NCBI GenBank assembly: GCA_049314555.1
Contig: JBMOEW010000008.1
Span: 23,981 to 87,980, forward strand
DNA from: REEB509 sp049314555
GTDB taxonomy: Bacteria > Pseudomonadota > Alphaproteobacteria > Caulobacterales > Aquidulcibacteraceae
Length of the DNA stretch: 64,000 nt
Direction of reading: 5' to 3'
The notes under the pieces are model-generated. The model saw nothing but the letters and a program-made list of their open reading frames with translations, made no database searches and was not told the DNA's origin. The position numbers and the translations under genes are program-made. This document shows, piece after piece, positions 8,969-16,149 of this stretch; the first letter of the stretch is position 1; each line of letters opens with the position of its first letter.

Positions 8969-10246
8969 ATGACTTTGGCACAAAAGATCATCGCGCGCGC
9001 TGCGGGGCAAAACAGCGTGCGCCCTGGCGAGATTGTGGTGTGCGCCGTCGATCTGGCAATGGCCCACGACAGCTCAGGGCCACGGCGTTGGCGTCCTCAG
9101 ATGGAGGCGCTTGGGTTAACCCTCTGGGACCCAGCAAAAGTGGTGATCGTTTCGGATCACTACGTGCCTGCGGTGGACGCAGAAAGCGCCGCGATCTTGA
9201 AACTCACCCGGGACTTTGCCACCCAATATCGCGTTGGACGCTTTTTCGACATGCGCGGGATCAGCCACACAATTCTCCCGGAGAACGGGCTTTTGATGCC
9301 CGGAATGTTTTGCGCCGGCGGCGACAGCCACTCGCCACATGGCGGGGCTTTCGGGTGCTTTATTGCTGGCTACGGCGCAACCGACATGTTGGGCATTGTG
9401 ACCACTGGCAAGACCTGGATCTTGGTGCCTGAAACGGATCTTGTCACCTGGACAGGGAAGTTTGGGCTTGGCGTGACAGCGAAGGACATCATGCTCTTTC
9501 TTTGCGCGACCTTGGGGATGGAGAACGCGTTCAAGGTTGTCCAATTCGCAGGTGACACCGTTGCAGACATGAGCATGGACGAGCGAATGGTGTTGACCAA
9601 TATGAGCGCCGAACTTGGCTACGACACCGGTCTTATTGCCGCCGATCAAAAAACCACTGCCCACATCCGTGCCAGCGGTGGCGCGATAGCCCCCGATGCC
9701 CTTCACTGGCAAAGCGATGAAGGCGCTCACTATGCGTCACGCCATCACTTTAGCGCCGCTGAGCTGGTGCCGTATTTGGCCGCCCCCCATAGCCCAGCAA
9801 ACAGCGCCCCTGTGACCAACCACACCGGAACCAAGATCCATCAGGCCTATATTGGTGCCTGTGTTGGAGCGAAGCTCGAAGATCTGCGCATGGCAGCCTC
9901 TGTCCTCGCCGGCAAACAGGTTGCGAAAGGCGTTCGCCTCTTGGTGGCGCCGGCCTCGGCGCAGATCGCAGGGCGGGCCGCAAAGGAAGGCGTGCTCCAA
10001 TCGCTTCTCGCCGCCGGGGCGATCTTGATGCCGTCGGGGTGCGGCGCGTGCGCCGGCATGGGGGCCGGTTTGCTGGCGGACGCGGAGGTCTGCATCTCCA
10101 CCACCAACCGAAACTTTAAGGGGCGCATGGGACACAACGATGCCGAGGTTTATCTCGGGTCACCGTATACGGTTGCGGCGTCGGCAATCGAGGGCCAAAT
10201 TGCCGACCCCCGCCCCCATCTCGGCCACATGAGAGAGGTCGCATAA
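8969..10246 (+). CDS. Aconitase-superfamily hydratase, large subunit (LeuC/DmdA-like)
   Basis: A ~425-residue [4Fe-4S] hydro-lyase subunit of the 3-isopropylmalate dehydratase/homoaconitase/dimethylmaleate hydratase group. Three cluster cysteines are visible: C298 in GACVGAK and C358/C361 in SGCGACAG. FCAGGDSHSPHGGAFGCF and FKGRMGH are also family motifs. The ATG at 8969 gives the usual MTLAQKIIARAAG start; an ATG ten codons earlier (8939) is possible. It is followed by its small subunit (TAATG overlap) and an isocitrate-lyase-family enzyme. That order, with no leuA or leuB nearby, argues for a catabolic maleate/dialkylmaleate hydratase rather than leucine biosynthesis. The substrate is inferred, not shown. 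Confidence 0.85.
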   Translation: MTLAQKIIARAAGQNSVRPGEIVVCAVDLAMAHDSSGPRRWRPQMEALGLTLWDPAKVVIVSDHYVPAVDAESAAILKLTRDFATQYRVGRFFDMRGISHTILPENGLLMPGMFCAGGDSHSPHGGAFGCFIAGYGATDMLGIVTTGKTWILVPETDLVTWTGKFGLGVTAKDIMLFLCATLGMENAFKVVQFAGDTVADMSMDERMVLTNMSAELGYDTGLIAADQKTTAHIRASGGAIAPDALHWQSDEGAHYASRHHFSAAELVPYLAAPHSPANSAPVTNHTGTKIHQAYIGACVGAKLEDLRMAASVLAGKQVAKGVRLLVAPASAQIAGRAAKEGVLQSLLAAGAILMPSGCGACAGMGAGLLADAEVCISTTNRNFKGRMGHNDAEVYLGSPYTVAASAIEGQIADPRPHLGHMREVA

Positions 10247-10752
10247 TGGGGCAGGGCAGGGCCTTCGTCTTTGGCGATCGTATCGACACCGACGTCTTGG
10301 CTCCAGGGTCACTGATGAAACTCGCCCCGGAGGATCTGGCTAAACACTGCCTAGCTGCAATAGCACCAGGCTTCGCAATGTCGGTCCAAAAGGGTGATTT
10401 CGTTGTGGCCGGTGATGGCTTTGGTATTGGATCTTCTCGGGAACAAGCCGCCGTCTCGCTCAAGATCTTAGGCGTGCAGGCCGTAATCGCGCGCAGCTTT
10501 GCACGAATCTTCTATCGCAATGCCTTCAATCTGGGCCTTCCTGCGGTTACCCTCGACCGCGCGGGAGAAATCCAAGAAGGAGACATGCTTTCCCTGGATC
10601 TAGAGGGAGGCAAACTCCACAACATGACCCAACACCGCCTTTACGAGATCGCCCAGGTGCCGCCACACCTCCTTGCCCTGATTGAAGACGGCGGACTCAT
10701 CAACAGTTTAAAACGTCAGTTTCCCGCCAAGGGAGGGGGAGGCCATGAGTGA
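10246..10752 (+). CDS. Aconitase-superfamily hydratase, small subunit (LeuD/DmdB-like)
   Basis: A 168-residue swivel-domain subunit partnering the large subunit just upstream. FGDRIDTDVLAPG at the N-terminus and GFGIGSSREQAA (S63, S64, R65) carry the substrate-carboxylate-binding loop. Many LeuD proteins have His where this one has Gln67, a variation in the specificity region. Its start overlaps the large-subunit stop by one base and its end overlaps the lyase gene by 8 bp, so the three proteins are probably made in concert. The length fits the short archaeal-type LeuD/DmdB proteins rather than the ~200-residue enterobacterial LeuD. Confidence 0.85.
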   Translation: MGQGRAFVFGDRIDTDVLAPGSLMKLAPEDLAKHCLAAIAPGFAMSVQKGDFVVAGDGFGIGSSREQAAVSLKILGVQAVIARSFARIFYRNAFNLGLPAVTLDRAGEIQEGDMLSLDLEGGKLHNMTQHRLYEIAQVPPHLLALIEDGGLINSLKRQFPAKGGGGHE

Positions 10753-11638
10753 GATAGGCAGTTCAAGCCTGCGCCAGCGCTTTGCCGCTCCCGGCGCAAT
10801 CCTGGCACCGGGCGCGTTTGATGCCCTATCTGCACTGCTTGTGGAGCGTGCGGGCTTTGAGGCGATCTACATGTCTGGAGCGTCCATTGCCTACACCCAA
10901 CTGGGCCAACCCGACATCGGCTTGCTGTCTCTTTCGCAAGTAGCAGATGTGACCGCGCGCGTTCGCGATCGTGTCCGCATTCCAATCATTGTGGATGCCG
11001 ATACGGGTTTCGGCAACGCGCTAAACGTCCAACACACGGTACGCACGCTGGAACGCGCCGGTGCCAACGCCATTCAAATCGAAGACCAGACCGCACCGAA
11101 ACGATGCGGGCATTTGGCCGGTAAAGAGCTCATCAGCACCGCTGAAATGGCGGGCAAAGTGCGCGCCGCAGTTGATGCGCGAACATCAGACGACACGATG
11201 ATCATCGCCCGCACCGACGCAATCGCGGTGGAAGGGTTTGAGCGCGCCTTGGATCGGGCTGCACACTATCGCGAAGCCGGGGCCGACGTGCTGTTCATTG
11301 AAGCCCCGAACAATCTCGACCAAATGGGCCGAGCCTGTCGGGCCTTCTCAGACATGGCCTTGATAGCGAACATGGTCGAGGGGGGAAAAACGCCGCTGCT
11401 CACAAAACACCAACTCGAAGAATTAGGCTTCAAGCTGATTATTGCGCCAGGGTCGCTTGTCCGGGCCTTTACGTTCATGGCGCAGGAATTTTTACACCAG
11501 CTCCAGTCCAATGGCACGACGGCAATGTCGCGCGATCGCATGCTCGACTTCAAACAGATCAACGCGCTCTTGGGGCTTCCCGAATTGATGGAAGCCGGTG
11601 CGAGCTACGAGGCGAGCAGCGGTAAGGCCGCAGAATAG
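10745..11638 (+). CDS. Isocitrate lyase/PEP mutase family lyase (methylisocitrate or dimethylmalate lyase-like)
   Basis: A 297-residue lyase of the ICL/PEP-mutase superfamily. The Mg2+-binding VDADTGFG (83-90) and the catalytic KRCGH (119-123, with C121) are both intact, as expected for a C-C cleaving lyase rather than a PEP mutase. Enzymes of this size include 2-methylisocitrate lyase and 2,3-dimethylmalate lyase, which give pyruvate plus a carboxylic acid; oxaloacetate decarboxylases also occur. It ends an operon with a two-subunit hydratase, the same enzyme-family order as dmdA-dmdB-dml of nicotinate fermentation. I infer that it cleaves the malate made by the hydratase. It overlaps the small-subunit gene by 8 bp. 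Confidence 0.85.
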   Translation: MSEIGSSSLRQRFAAPGAILAPGAFDALSALLVERAGFEAIYMSGASIAYTQLGQPDIGLLSLSQVADVTARVRDRVRIPIIVDADTGFGNALNVQHTVRTLERAGANAIQIEDQTAPKRCGHLAGKELISTAEMAGKVRAAVDARTSDDTMIIARTDAIAVEGFERALDRAAHYREAGADVLFIEAPNNLDQMGRACRAFSDMALIANMVEGGKTPLLTKHQLEELGFKLIIAPGSLVRAFTFMAQEFLHQLQSNGTTAMSRDRMLDFKQINALLGLPELMEAGASYEASSGKAAE

Positions 11639-11643
11639 GGTGG

Positions 11644-12765
11644 CTAGCGGATCACGCGGTCGCGGGCTAATCGCTCGATCACCTCTCGCTGCCGGCGCAA
11701 AACTTCAGCGCGCTCGATCATCTGACCGTCCGGCGTCCGATTGGGCGGCGCATGTTCGCGGTTTGCATAATCTGTCGCAAAGGCAGCCAGCGGCAAACGA
11801 GACAACGTGTTCGTCATCCCAGCATTGCGGCGCGCTGAACGCAAGCCAGCAAGATCAAGCACGCCGTTAGCGTTCAGGGTTTCACCGGGCCCAGCCTCTG
11901 CCACCACCCGACCATACCAATCAACGACAATGCTCATCGCATCAGTTGAAGCGGAGGGTACCGGCGTGCCATCGATTCCAGCGGAATTAGCGCTCACCAC
12001 GTAGGCCATGTTCTCCACCGCACGAGCCAGTTTTGCGATGTGTTTTGGCGTCAAGTTCGGGCTGCCAACCTCCGATGTTGGGTGCAGCAATACTTCCGCG
12101 CCCCGCATCACATGCATCCGCGCGATCTCGGGATAAAGGATTTCCTCGCTGGCGATGGTGCCAAGCGTGCCCACCTCCGTCACTGCAACCGGAAACACGC
12201 CGTCGAGGCCGTAGATGTCGAGGTAGCGATCCCAAACGTCATAGGGAGTTGGCGTGTAGAGCGAGATCATCCGCCGATAACGCAGCGCCACTTCGCCATT
12301 GGGCGCATAAACGACGTTCGCTTGAAAGTAGAGATCCGGAAAGTGCCGATCGAGCTCATAGTGGTTCGAACACAGATAAATCTGATGGCGCTGCGCCAAG
12401 GCAGAAAGGGCGTCGGCCTCAGGCCCATCGACAGCAATGGCCGCCTTGCTTTGCCATTGTTGGCGGGTCTCCCCCAATGGGAAGCCCGTCATCCAGTACT
12501 CCGGCAATACAACCAGCTTGACAGGGTAACCATTGAAGCCCTGTAAAAATCCGCGGCCCGCGCCAATCTGCGCAGAAACCCGCGCAATTGTTGCGTTCAT
12601 CCGCGCACGGGCATCGACCGCATTCGCATCCTGATTGACAGCATCACATCGTGTTTGCAGAGCAAGCGCCGTAAAGCGGGGCGGATCAACGGATTGGGCA
12701 GCGGCATCAGTCATCGGCAATAAGGCTCCCGCAGCAAGGCCCGAAAGGAGATCGCGTCTGGTCAT
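11644..12765 (-). CDS. Exported nitrilase-superfamily protein lacking the catalytic Cys
   Basis: A 373-residue carbon-nitrogen hydrolase homologue with a twin-arginine signal (MTRRDLLSGLAAGALL), so probably periplasmic. The fold is clear: the Glu of LPEYW (E89) and the YPEIARMHVMRGAEVLLHPTSE segment align with nitrilases. But the position of the catalytic Lys is Arg (R165 in RYRRM), and the nucleophilic Cys is Ser (S206 in TIASEEI). This suggests altered or lost catalysis, or a binding role. It is last of the six-gene (-) operon, overlapping the upstream gene by 4 bp. A second such protein lies at 23,856-25,028. Confidence 0.8.
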   Translation of the reverse strand: MTRRDLLSGLAAGALLPMTDAAAQSVDPPRFTALALQTRCDAVNQDANAVDARARMNATIARVSAQIGAGRGFLQGFNGYPVKLVVLPEYWMTGFPLGETRQQWQSKAAIAVDGPEADALSALAQRHQIYLCSNHYELDRHFPDLYFQANVVYAPNGEVALRYRRMISLYTPTPYDVWDRYLDIYGLDGVFPVAVTEVGTLGTIASEEILYPEIARMHVMRGAEVLLHPTSEVGSPNLTPKHIAKLARAVENMAYVVSANSAGIDGTPVPSASTDAMSIVVDWYGRVVAEAGPGETLNANGVLDLAGLRSARRNAGMTNTLSRLPLAAFATDYANREHAPPNRTPDGQMIERAEVLRRQREVIERLARDRVIR

Positions 12766-13121
12766 GAGCCCAAAGCCTGCGCATCATCATAGGCTTTGAG
12801 CAGCTTCTTTGGTGCCATAGCGCGCCACGTGCGCACCAGATTGGCCCGCGCCCACGCTTCGTCAAACGCGTCTGGGCGCATCAGAACCAGTGCGTGGTTC
12901 TGGTAGTGGGGGGTCACAAAGAAGACTTCAGGCGCTGCTTCGCAAAGCACTTCGCGCTCTTCGATCGAAACCTTAAAGACGGGGGCGTGCTCGCTCGGGC
13001 TCCACCACGCCCATAGCTTGCCGTGCGCCTTCAGACACGGCTGGCCCCAGGATGTGGCCTCAACCACTCCCGGAAGGTTCAAACTCAAGGCCAAAGCCTT
13101 CAACGCCTCAAAACCTTTCAC
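12762..13121 (-). CDS. MmcQ/YjbR family protein
   Basis: A 119-residue protein of the MmcQ/YjbR type. ATSWGQPCLKAHGKLWAWW and the C-terminal AWARANLVRTWRAMAPKK match the family, which has a CyaY-like double-wing fold and is often labelled DNA-binding without firm proof. It sits between the VOC gene and the nitrilase homologue, with 4-bp overlaps on both sides, so it is co-translated with a catabolic set. Its role there is unknown. Confidence 0.8.
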   Translation of the reverse strand: MKGFEALKALALSLNLPGVVEATSWGQPCLKAHGKLWAWWSPSEHAPVFKVSIEEREVLCEAAPEVFFVTPHYQNHALVLMRPDAFDEAWARANLVRTWRAMAPKKLLKAYDDAQALGS

Positions 13122-13480
13122 GGCGCTTCCTCAATGCAGCGGATCAAACTGCCATTGGCATCAACCAGGGCAAACATCCAAAGCCCCTCAGCTTCGGTCC
13201 AAACCGGGCCTTGAAGGCGCGGAATGCCGTGCTCAGGCAGCGCCAGCCGCGACCAGTTTGCCCACAGGCCATCGAGATCTGCGATCCGCAGGCACGCTGA
13301 AAACCAAGACTGTGGTGGATCAAGCGTGGGGTGCGGGAAAAACTCTAGCTCCAACGGTCCCCTGGAAAGGATCATCCAACCATCGTCTTTGAAGTCTGTC
13401 TGGAAGCCAAGGCGCGCATAGAACGCTTCGGTTGCATCCATGTCTTTGGCCGGAAGATTTGCGGTAACGCGGTCCGTCAT
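13118..13480 (-). CDS. VOC (glyoxalase/bleomycin-resistance type) protein
   Basis: A 120-residue vicinal-oxygen-chelate protein closest in appearance to bleomycin-binding proteins (TDRVTANLPAKDMDATEAFY at the start, GFQTDFKDDGWMILSRGPLE following). Ble-type members bind drugs without metal, whereas other VOC proteins are isomerases or dioxygenases; the metal ligands are not obvious here. It overlaps both neighbours by 4 bp in the (-) operon. A ligand-binding or small-metabolite role in the pathway is possible, but resistance function is not indicated by context. Confidence 0.82.
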   Translation of the reverse strand: MTDRVTANLPAKDMDATEAFYARLGFQTDFKDDGWMILSRGPLELEFFPHPTLDPPQSWFSACLRIADLDGLWANWSRLALPEHGIPRLQGPVWTEAEGLWMFALVDANGSLIRCIEEAP

Positions 13481-14388
13481 TGTGCAGCCCTTGCAAGTTC
13501 AGCAGCCGTGCCGCTCCAAATCTGGGGATCCGAGCCAAGAGCACCCAAGGCTTCACGCACGGCCCAAATCCGAAAGGGTTGCCCGGACACATAAGGTGTC
13601 AGCGAAAAACTGAGCACCTGGCCACCATATCGTTCGTGCTCGGACTTCAGGAAGCTCGCGGCCTCAAGCATCTGATCGCGCCACTCTGCTTCGGTCTGGC
13701 GCTGGTCGATCAAAAGTTTTCGATCGTCGAGTTCGTTGAAGAGCGGAACGCAACACAGCGATCCGTGGGCCGTTTGCATCGCCACAGGCACGGCGTCCAT
13801 TTCCCAATCGAGGCAAACCTCAAAGCCCTCAGCCCGGATCAAATCCGGCGTGTTGAAACTTTGATTGCGCGCAGGGCTCATCCAGGTGGTGGGATGCAAA
13901 CTGGCCGCCGTGAACGCTGCGCGCGTATTGGCGACATAACGTTTCTCCGTTTCCGGATCAAGCCCGCCGCAATGCAGGGCGTCGGTGTCCCAACCATAAG
14001 CTGCAATCTCATGGCCATCGGCCTGGATCGCCTCAACCAGAGGCTTGATCCGCGCTAACAGGGCCGCATTGACAGGCATCGTTGCCCTCTGCCCCGTGTC
14101 ACGTAGGACTTTCAGTAAACGGAATATTCCAACACGGTTGCCGTAGTCGCGCGTCGTGTAGTGACGAAGGTCCGGGTAGGGCGTTTGCATGGCACCGGGA
14201 TGCTTGAACGGCTTGCCCGACGGATTGAGCATGTGATGCTCGATGGGAACAACGATCATCAGTGCGACGGTCTTGTTCCCCGGCCACACGATGGCAGGGC
14301 GGTCAATCGCACGCCGCCAGGGATAGCGCTCGTGATCCATGCCCCACGCACGAAACGGATACACGAGATGCTCGTGTGGCAAGCTCAT
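13477..14388 (-). CDS. PuuE-like polysaccharide-deacetylase-family protein, degenerate paralogue
   Basis: A 303-residue member of the NodB/polysaccharide-deacetylase fold in its PuuE (allantoinase) branch: RPAIVWPGNKTVALMIVVPIE at the start, RDYGNRVGIFRLLKVL in the middle. Enzymes of this branch open cyclic amides/ureides rather than deacetylate sugars. Compared with the paralogue directly upstream, two conserved active-site histidines are replaced (Y131 for His in the S-H-G motif; T264 for His in the late H-x-x-x-x-x-x-x-x-R motif). It may be a non-catalytic partner or have different specificity. It is fourth from the 3' end in the (-) operon, with 4-bp overlaps on both sides. Confidence 0.78.
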   Translation of the reverse strand: MSLPHEHLVYPFRAWGMDHERYPWRRAIDRPAIVWPGNKTVALMIVVPIEHHMLNPSGKPFKHPGAMQTPYPDLRHYTTRDYGNRVGIFRLLKVLRDTGQRATMPVNAALLARIKPLVEAIQADGHEIAAYGWDTDALHCGGLDPETEKRYVANTRAAFTAASLHPTTWMSPARNQSFNTPDLIRAEGFEVCLDWEMDAVPVAMQTAHGSLCCVPLFNELDDRKLLIDQRQTEAEWRDQMLEAASFLKSEHERYGGQVLSFSLTPYVSGQPFRIWAVREALGALGSDPQIWSGTAAELARAAQ

Positions 14389-15323
14389 GGCGCAAACCCC
14401 GACCCGCCACGCGCCAGTCCGCGCTTGGCAATATCGCTGATCGTGTTGTCCCAGCAGTGCTCGCGATAGAACGCAGCGATATCCACTGCACGGGTGAACC
14501 AGACATCTTCCTTATGCGAGCAGATGTACCTGAGCGCGTCTTCAAACGCGCGGATGCGGTGCGCCTGCGCAACAAGGTAAGCGTGCAGCGGAACGCACAT
14601 CACCGTGCCGCTCGTCTCGCCCTCTTCCAGTAGTTGATCGAAATGGCGCTTTAGGATGTCACTGTAGCGCAAAGGGCTCGCCGCCAGAGCGCCATAAGTG
14701 ATGACGTCATTGACCTCCAACGAATACGGCATGCTCATCAGCTTGCCGGTTTTGGTCTTTAGCGGTTGAGGCTGGTCATCCTGAAACAGGTCACAGGAGT
14801 ACCAAAAGTCGTATTCCGCGATCAGGTCGAGCGTGCGTTCAGTATGGGTCAACGCCGGGGCTAAATACCCCCGGATCCGTTGACCAGTCGCCCTTTCAAC
14901 ACTGGCGATGCTGTCTTCCAGAACGGCGCGCTCCTGGGCCTCGTCCATGCCGTAGGAGTAACGCGTATTGTAGATTCCGTGGCTAAAAAACTCCCAGTCG
15001 CGCTGAACGCACGCCTCAATGATTTCAGGGTGATGGTCGATGAGGCCGATCGAAAGCGAGACAGAGCCTTTCAGCGAATATCTGTCGAGCAGGTCCATCA
15101 ACCGCCAATGTCCAACGCGATTGCCCCAGTCCCGTTGGCTATAACCCACAACGTCTGGCGAAGGCCTTGGCCATCCGGGTCGAGACGGGTTTTGTGGCGG
15201 GTTAAGCTCGTAAAACTCAATGTTTGGCGCAATCCAGAAGGCGAGCTTCTTCCCACCGGGCCAAACGATCCTCGGTCGGTCTTTGTAAGGCCAATAGTCG
15301 TAGAGGTTAGGATCAGCGTGCAT
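14385..15323 (-). CDS. PuuE-like cyclic amide/imide hydrolase (polysaccharide-deacetylase fold)
   Basis: A 312-residue PuuE-type hydrolase. Family features are RPRIVWPGGKKLAFWIAPNIE, RDWGNRVGHWRLMDLLDRY, the EFFSHG motif (H115) and VPLHAYLVAQAHR (H247), so the histidines lost in its downstream paralogue are intact here. The first aspartate pair of true metal-dependent deacetylases is absent, as in PuuE allantoinase. PuuE-like enzymes open ureide rings, and bacterial cyclic-imide hydrolases are reported from the same family, so ring-opening of a lactam or imide is my best guess. It overlaps the isochorismatase gene by one base. The actual substrate is unproven. Confidence 0.8.
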   Translation of the reverse strand: MHADPNLYDYWPYKDRPRIVWPGGKKLAFWIAPNIEFYELNPPQNPSRPGWPRPSPDVVGYSQRDWGNRVGHWRLMDLLDRYSLKGSVSLSIGLIDHHPEIIEACVQRDWEFFSHGIYNTRYSYGMDEAQERAVLEDSIASVERATGQRIRGYLAPALTHTERTLDLIAEYDFWYSCDLFQDDQPQPLKTKTGKLMSMPYSLEVNDVITYGALAASPLRYSDILKRHFDQLLEEGETSGTVMCVPLHAYLVAQAHRIRAFEDALRYICSHKEDVWFTRAVDIAAFYREHCWDNTISDIAKRGLARGGSGFAP

Positions 15324-16036
15324 CAGCCCCGCCGCCCCTCAAGCCAAGCCGTCACTTCGTCCACGCCCACCACATCTGCATATTTGAGCTGCAAGTCGGT
15401 CAGGTTCGCAAAGTGATAGCTTTCATGTTTGTCCGCGACACATTCCTCCGCAATGATGGTGCGGTAGCCGTGGCTGAGGCTGTCCACCGCGGTGGCGCGC
15501 ACGCACCCTGACGTGGAGCCGCCCGTCACCAAAACCGTATCGACCTTATGAAACACCAAGTAGCTTTTCAGCGGCGTTTCAAAGAAGGCGCTTGGCATGC
15601 GCTTGTCGAAGATAAGATCAATGTTGCAATCCACCTCCACGCGAGGATCAAACGCATGACGCTCTGAGCCGGCTTTGATGTTCTGGAGACTGTCGGGGGT
15701 ATTTGTGCGTATGCCCCAAACGCCCGCATCGCCAGCGTCTGGCTTGTAGCAAACGCGCGTCCAGATCACCGGCATTCCGCACGCCCGCGCAAGAGCAGAT
15801 AAAGCGTTCACGTGCGATATCTGGTCGGGAGCGGTCACATAAGCGGTGTTCGCAAACAGATCGGGTCTGGTATAGGCCTGTTGGAAATCAACATTGACGA
15901 TCGCGAGCTTTTCGCCAAAGCCGAAACGTGCTCGCGCTGGATTGGACTTCACGCGCTCATAAATCTGCCGCGCCGTGAGGCCCTCACACACCATGGTGGG
16001 GGCGAAAGTCGGGGGAGGAACGTCCGGACGGGCCAT
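15323..16036 (-). CDS. Isochorismatase-family amidohydrolase (maleamate/N-carbamoylsarcosine amidase-like)
   Basis: A 237-residue cysteine hydrolase with an intact triad: D50 (AIVNVDFQQAYT), K145 (FDKRMPSAF) and C178 (STSGCVRAT). The family includes N-carbamoylsarcosine amidase, nicotinamidase and maleamate amidohydrolase (NicF). The ATG at 16036 is chosen because GGAG lies five bases upstream; the frame is open to 16108 but that would run close to the operator. It is first in the six-gene (-) operon, followed by two ring-opening-type hydrolases. A half-amide produced from a cyclic imide would be a logical substrate, by inference. Confidence 0.87.
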   Translation of the reverse strand: MARPDVPPPTFAPTMVCEGLTARQIYERVKSNPARARFGFGEKLAIVNVDFQQAYTRPDLFANTAYVTAPDQISHVNALSALARACGMPVIWTRVCYKPDAGDAGVWGIRTNTPDSLQNIKAGSERHAFDPRVEVDCNIDLIFDKRMPSAFFETPLKSYLVFHKVDTVLVTGGSTSGCVRATAVDSLSHGYRTIIAEECVADKHESYHFANLTDLQLKYADVVGVDEVTAWLEGRRG

Positions 16037-16111
16037 AAAGTCTCCATCGGGTGTGTGGCCGGACTTGACCGCCCTAGCGGGAGCGGAGCAGGCTATCGAC
16101 CAGCACAAAAA

Positions 16112-16122
16112 GATATACCCAG
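16112..16122. promoter_or_regulatory. Candidate GntR operator in a divergent promoter
   Basis: GATATACCCAG ((-) strand CTGGGTATATC) lies between the amidohydrolase operon (-) and the symporter (+). It shares the GGTATA core with the five other sites, with one change in the flank. Confidence 0.5.
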
Positions 16123-16149
16123 TGGATCACACAGCGGGGGCATTCGTCC

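Noticed and set aside
8969..10752. Leucine biosynthesis leuCD
   Set aside because: No leuA or leuB nearby; the next gene is an ICL-family lyase and the locus is catabolic, so a specialised hydratase is more likely.
13477..16036. Purine (allantoin) degradation operon
   Set aside because: PuuE-like and isochorismatase-type genes would fit, but no uricase, allantoicase, ureidoglycolate enzyme or urease is present; kept only as an alternative.
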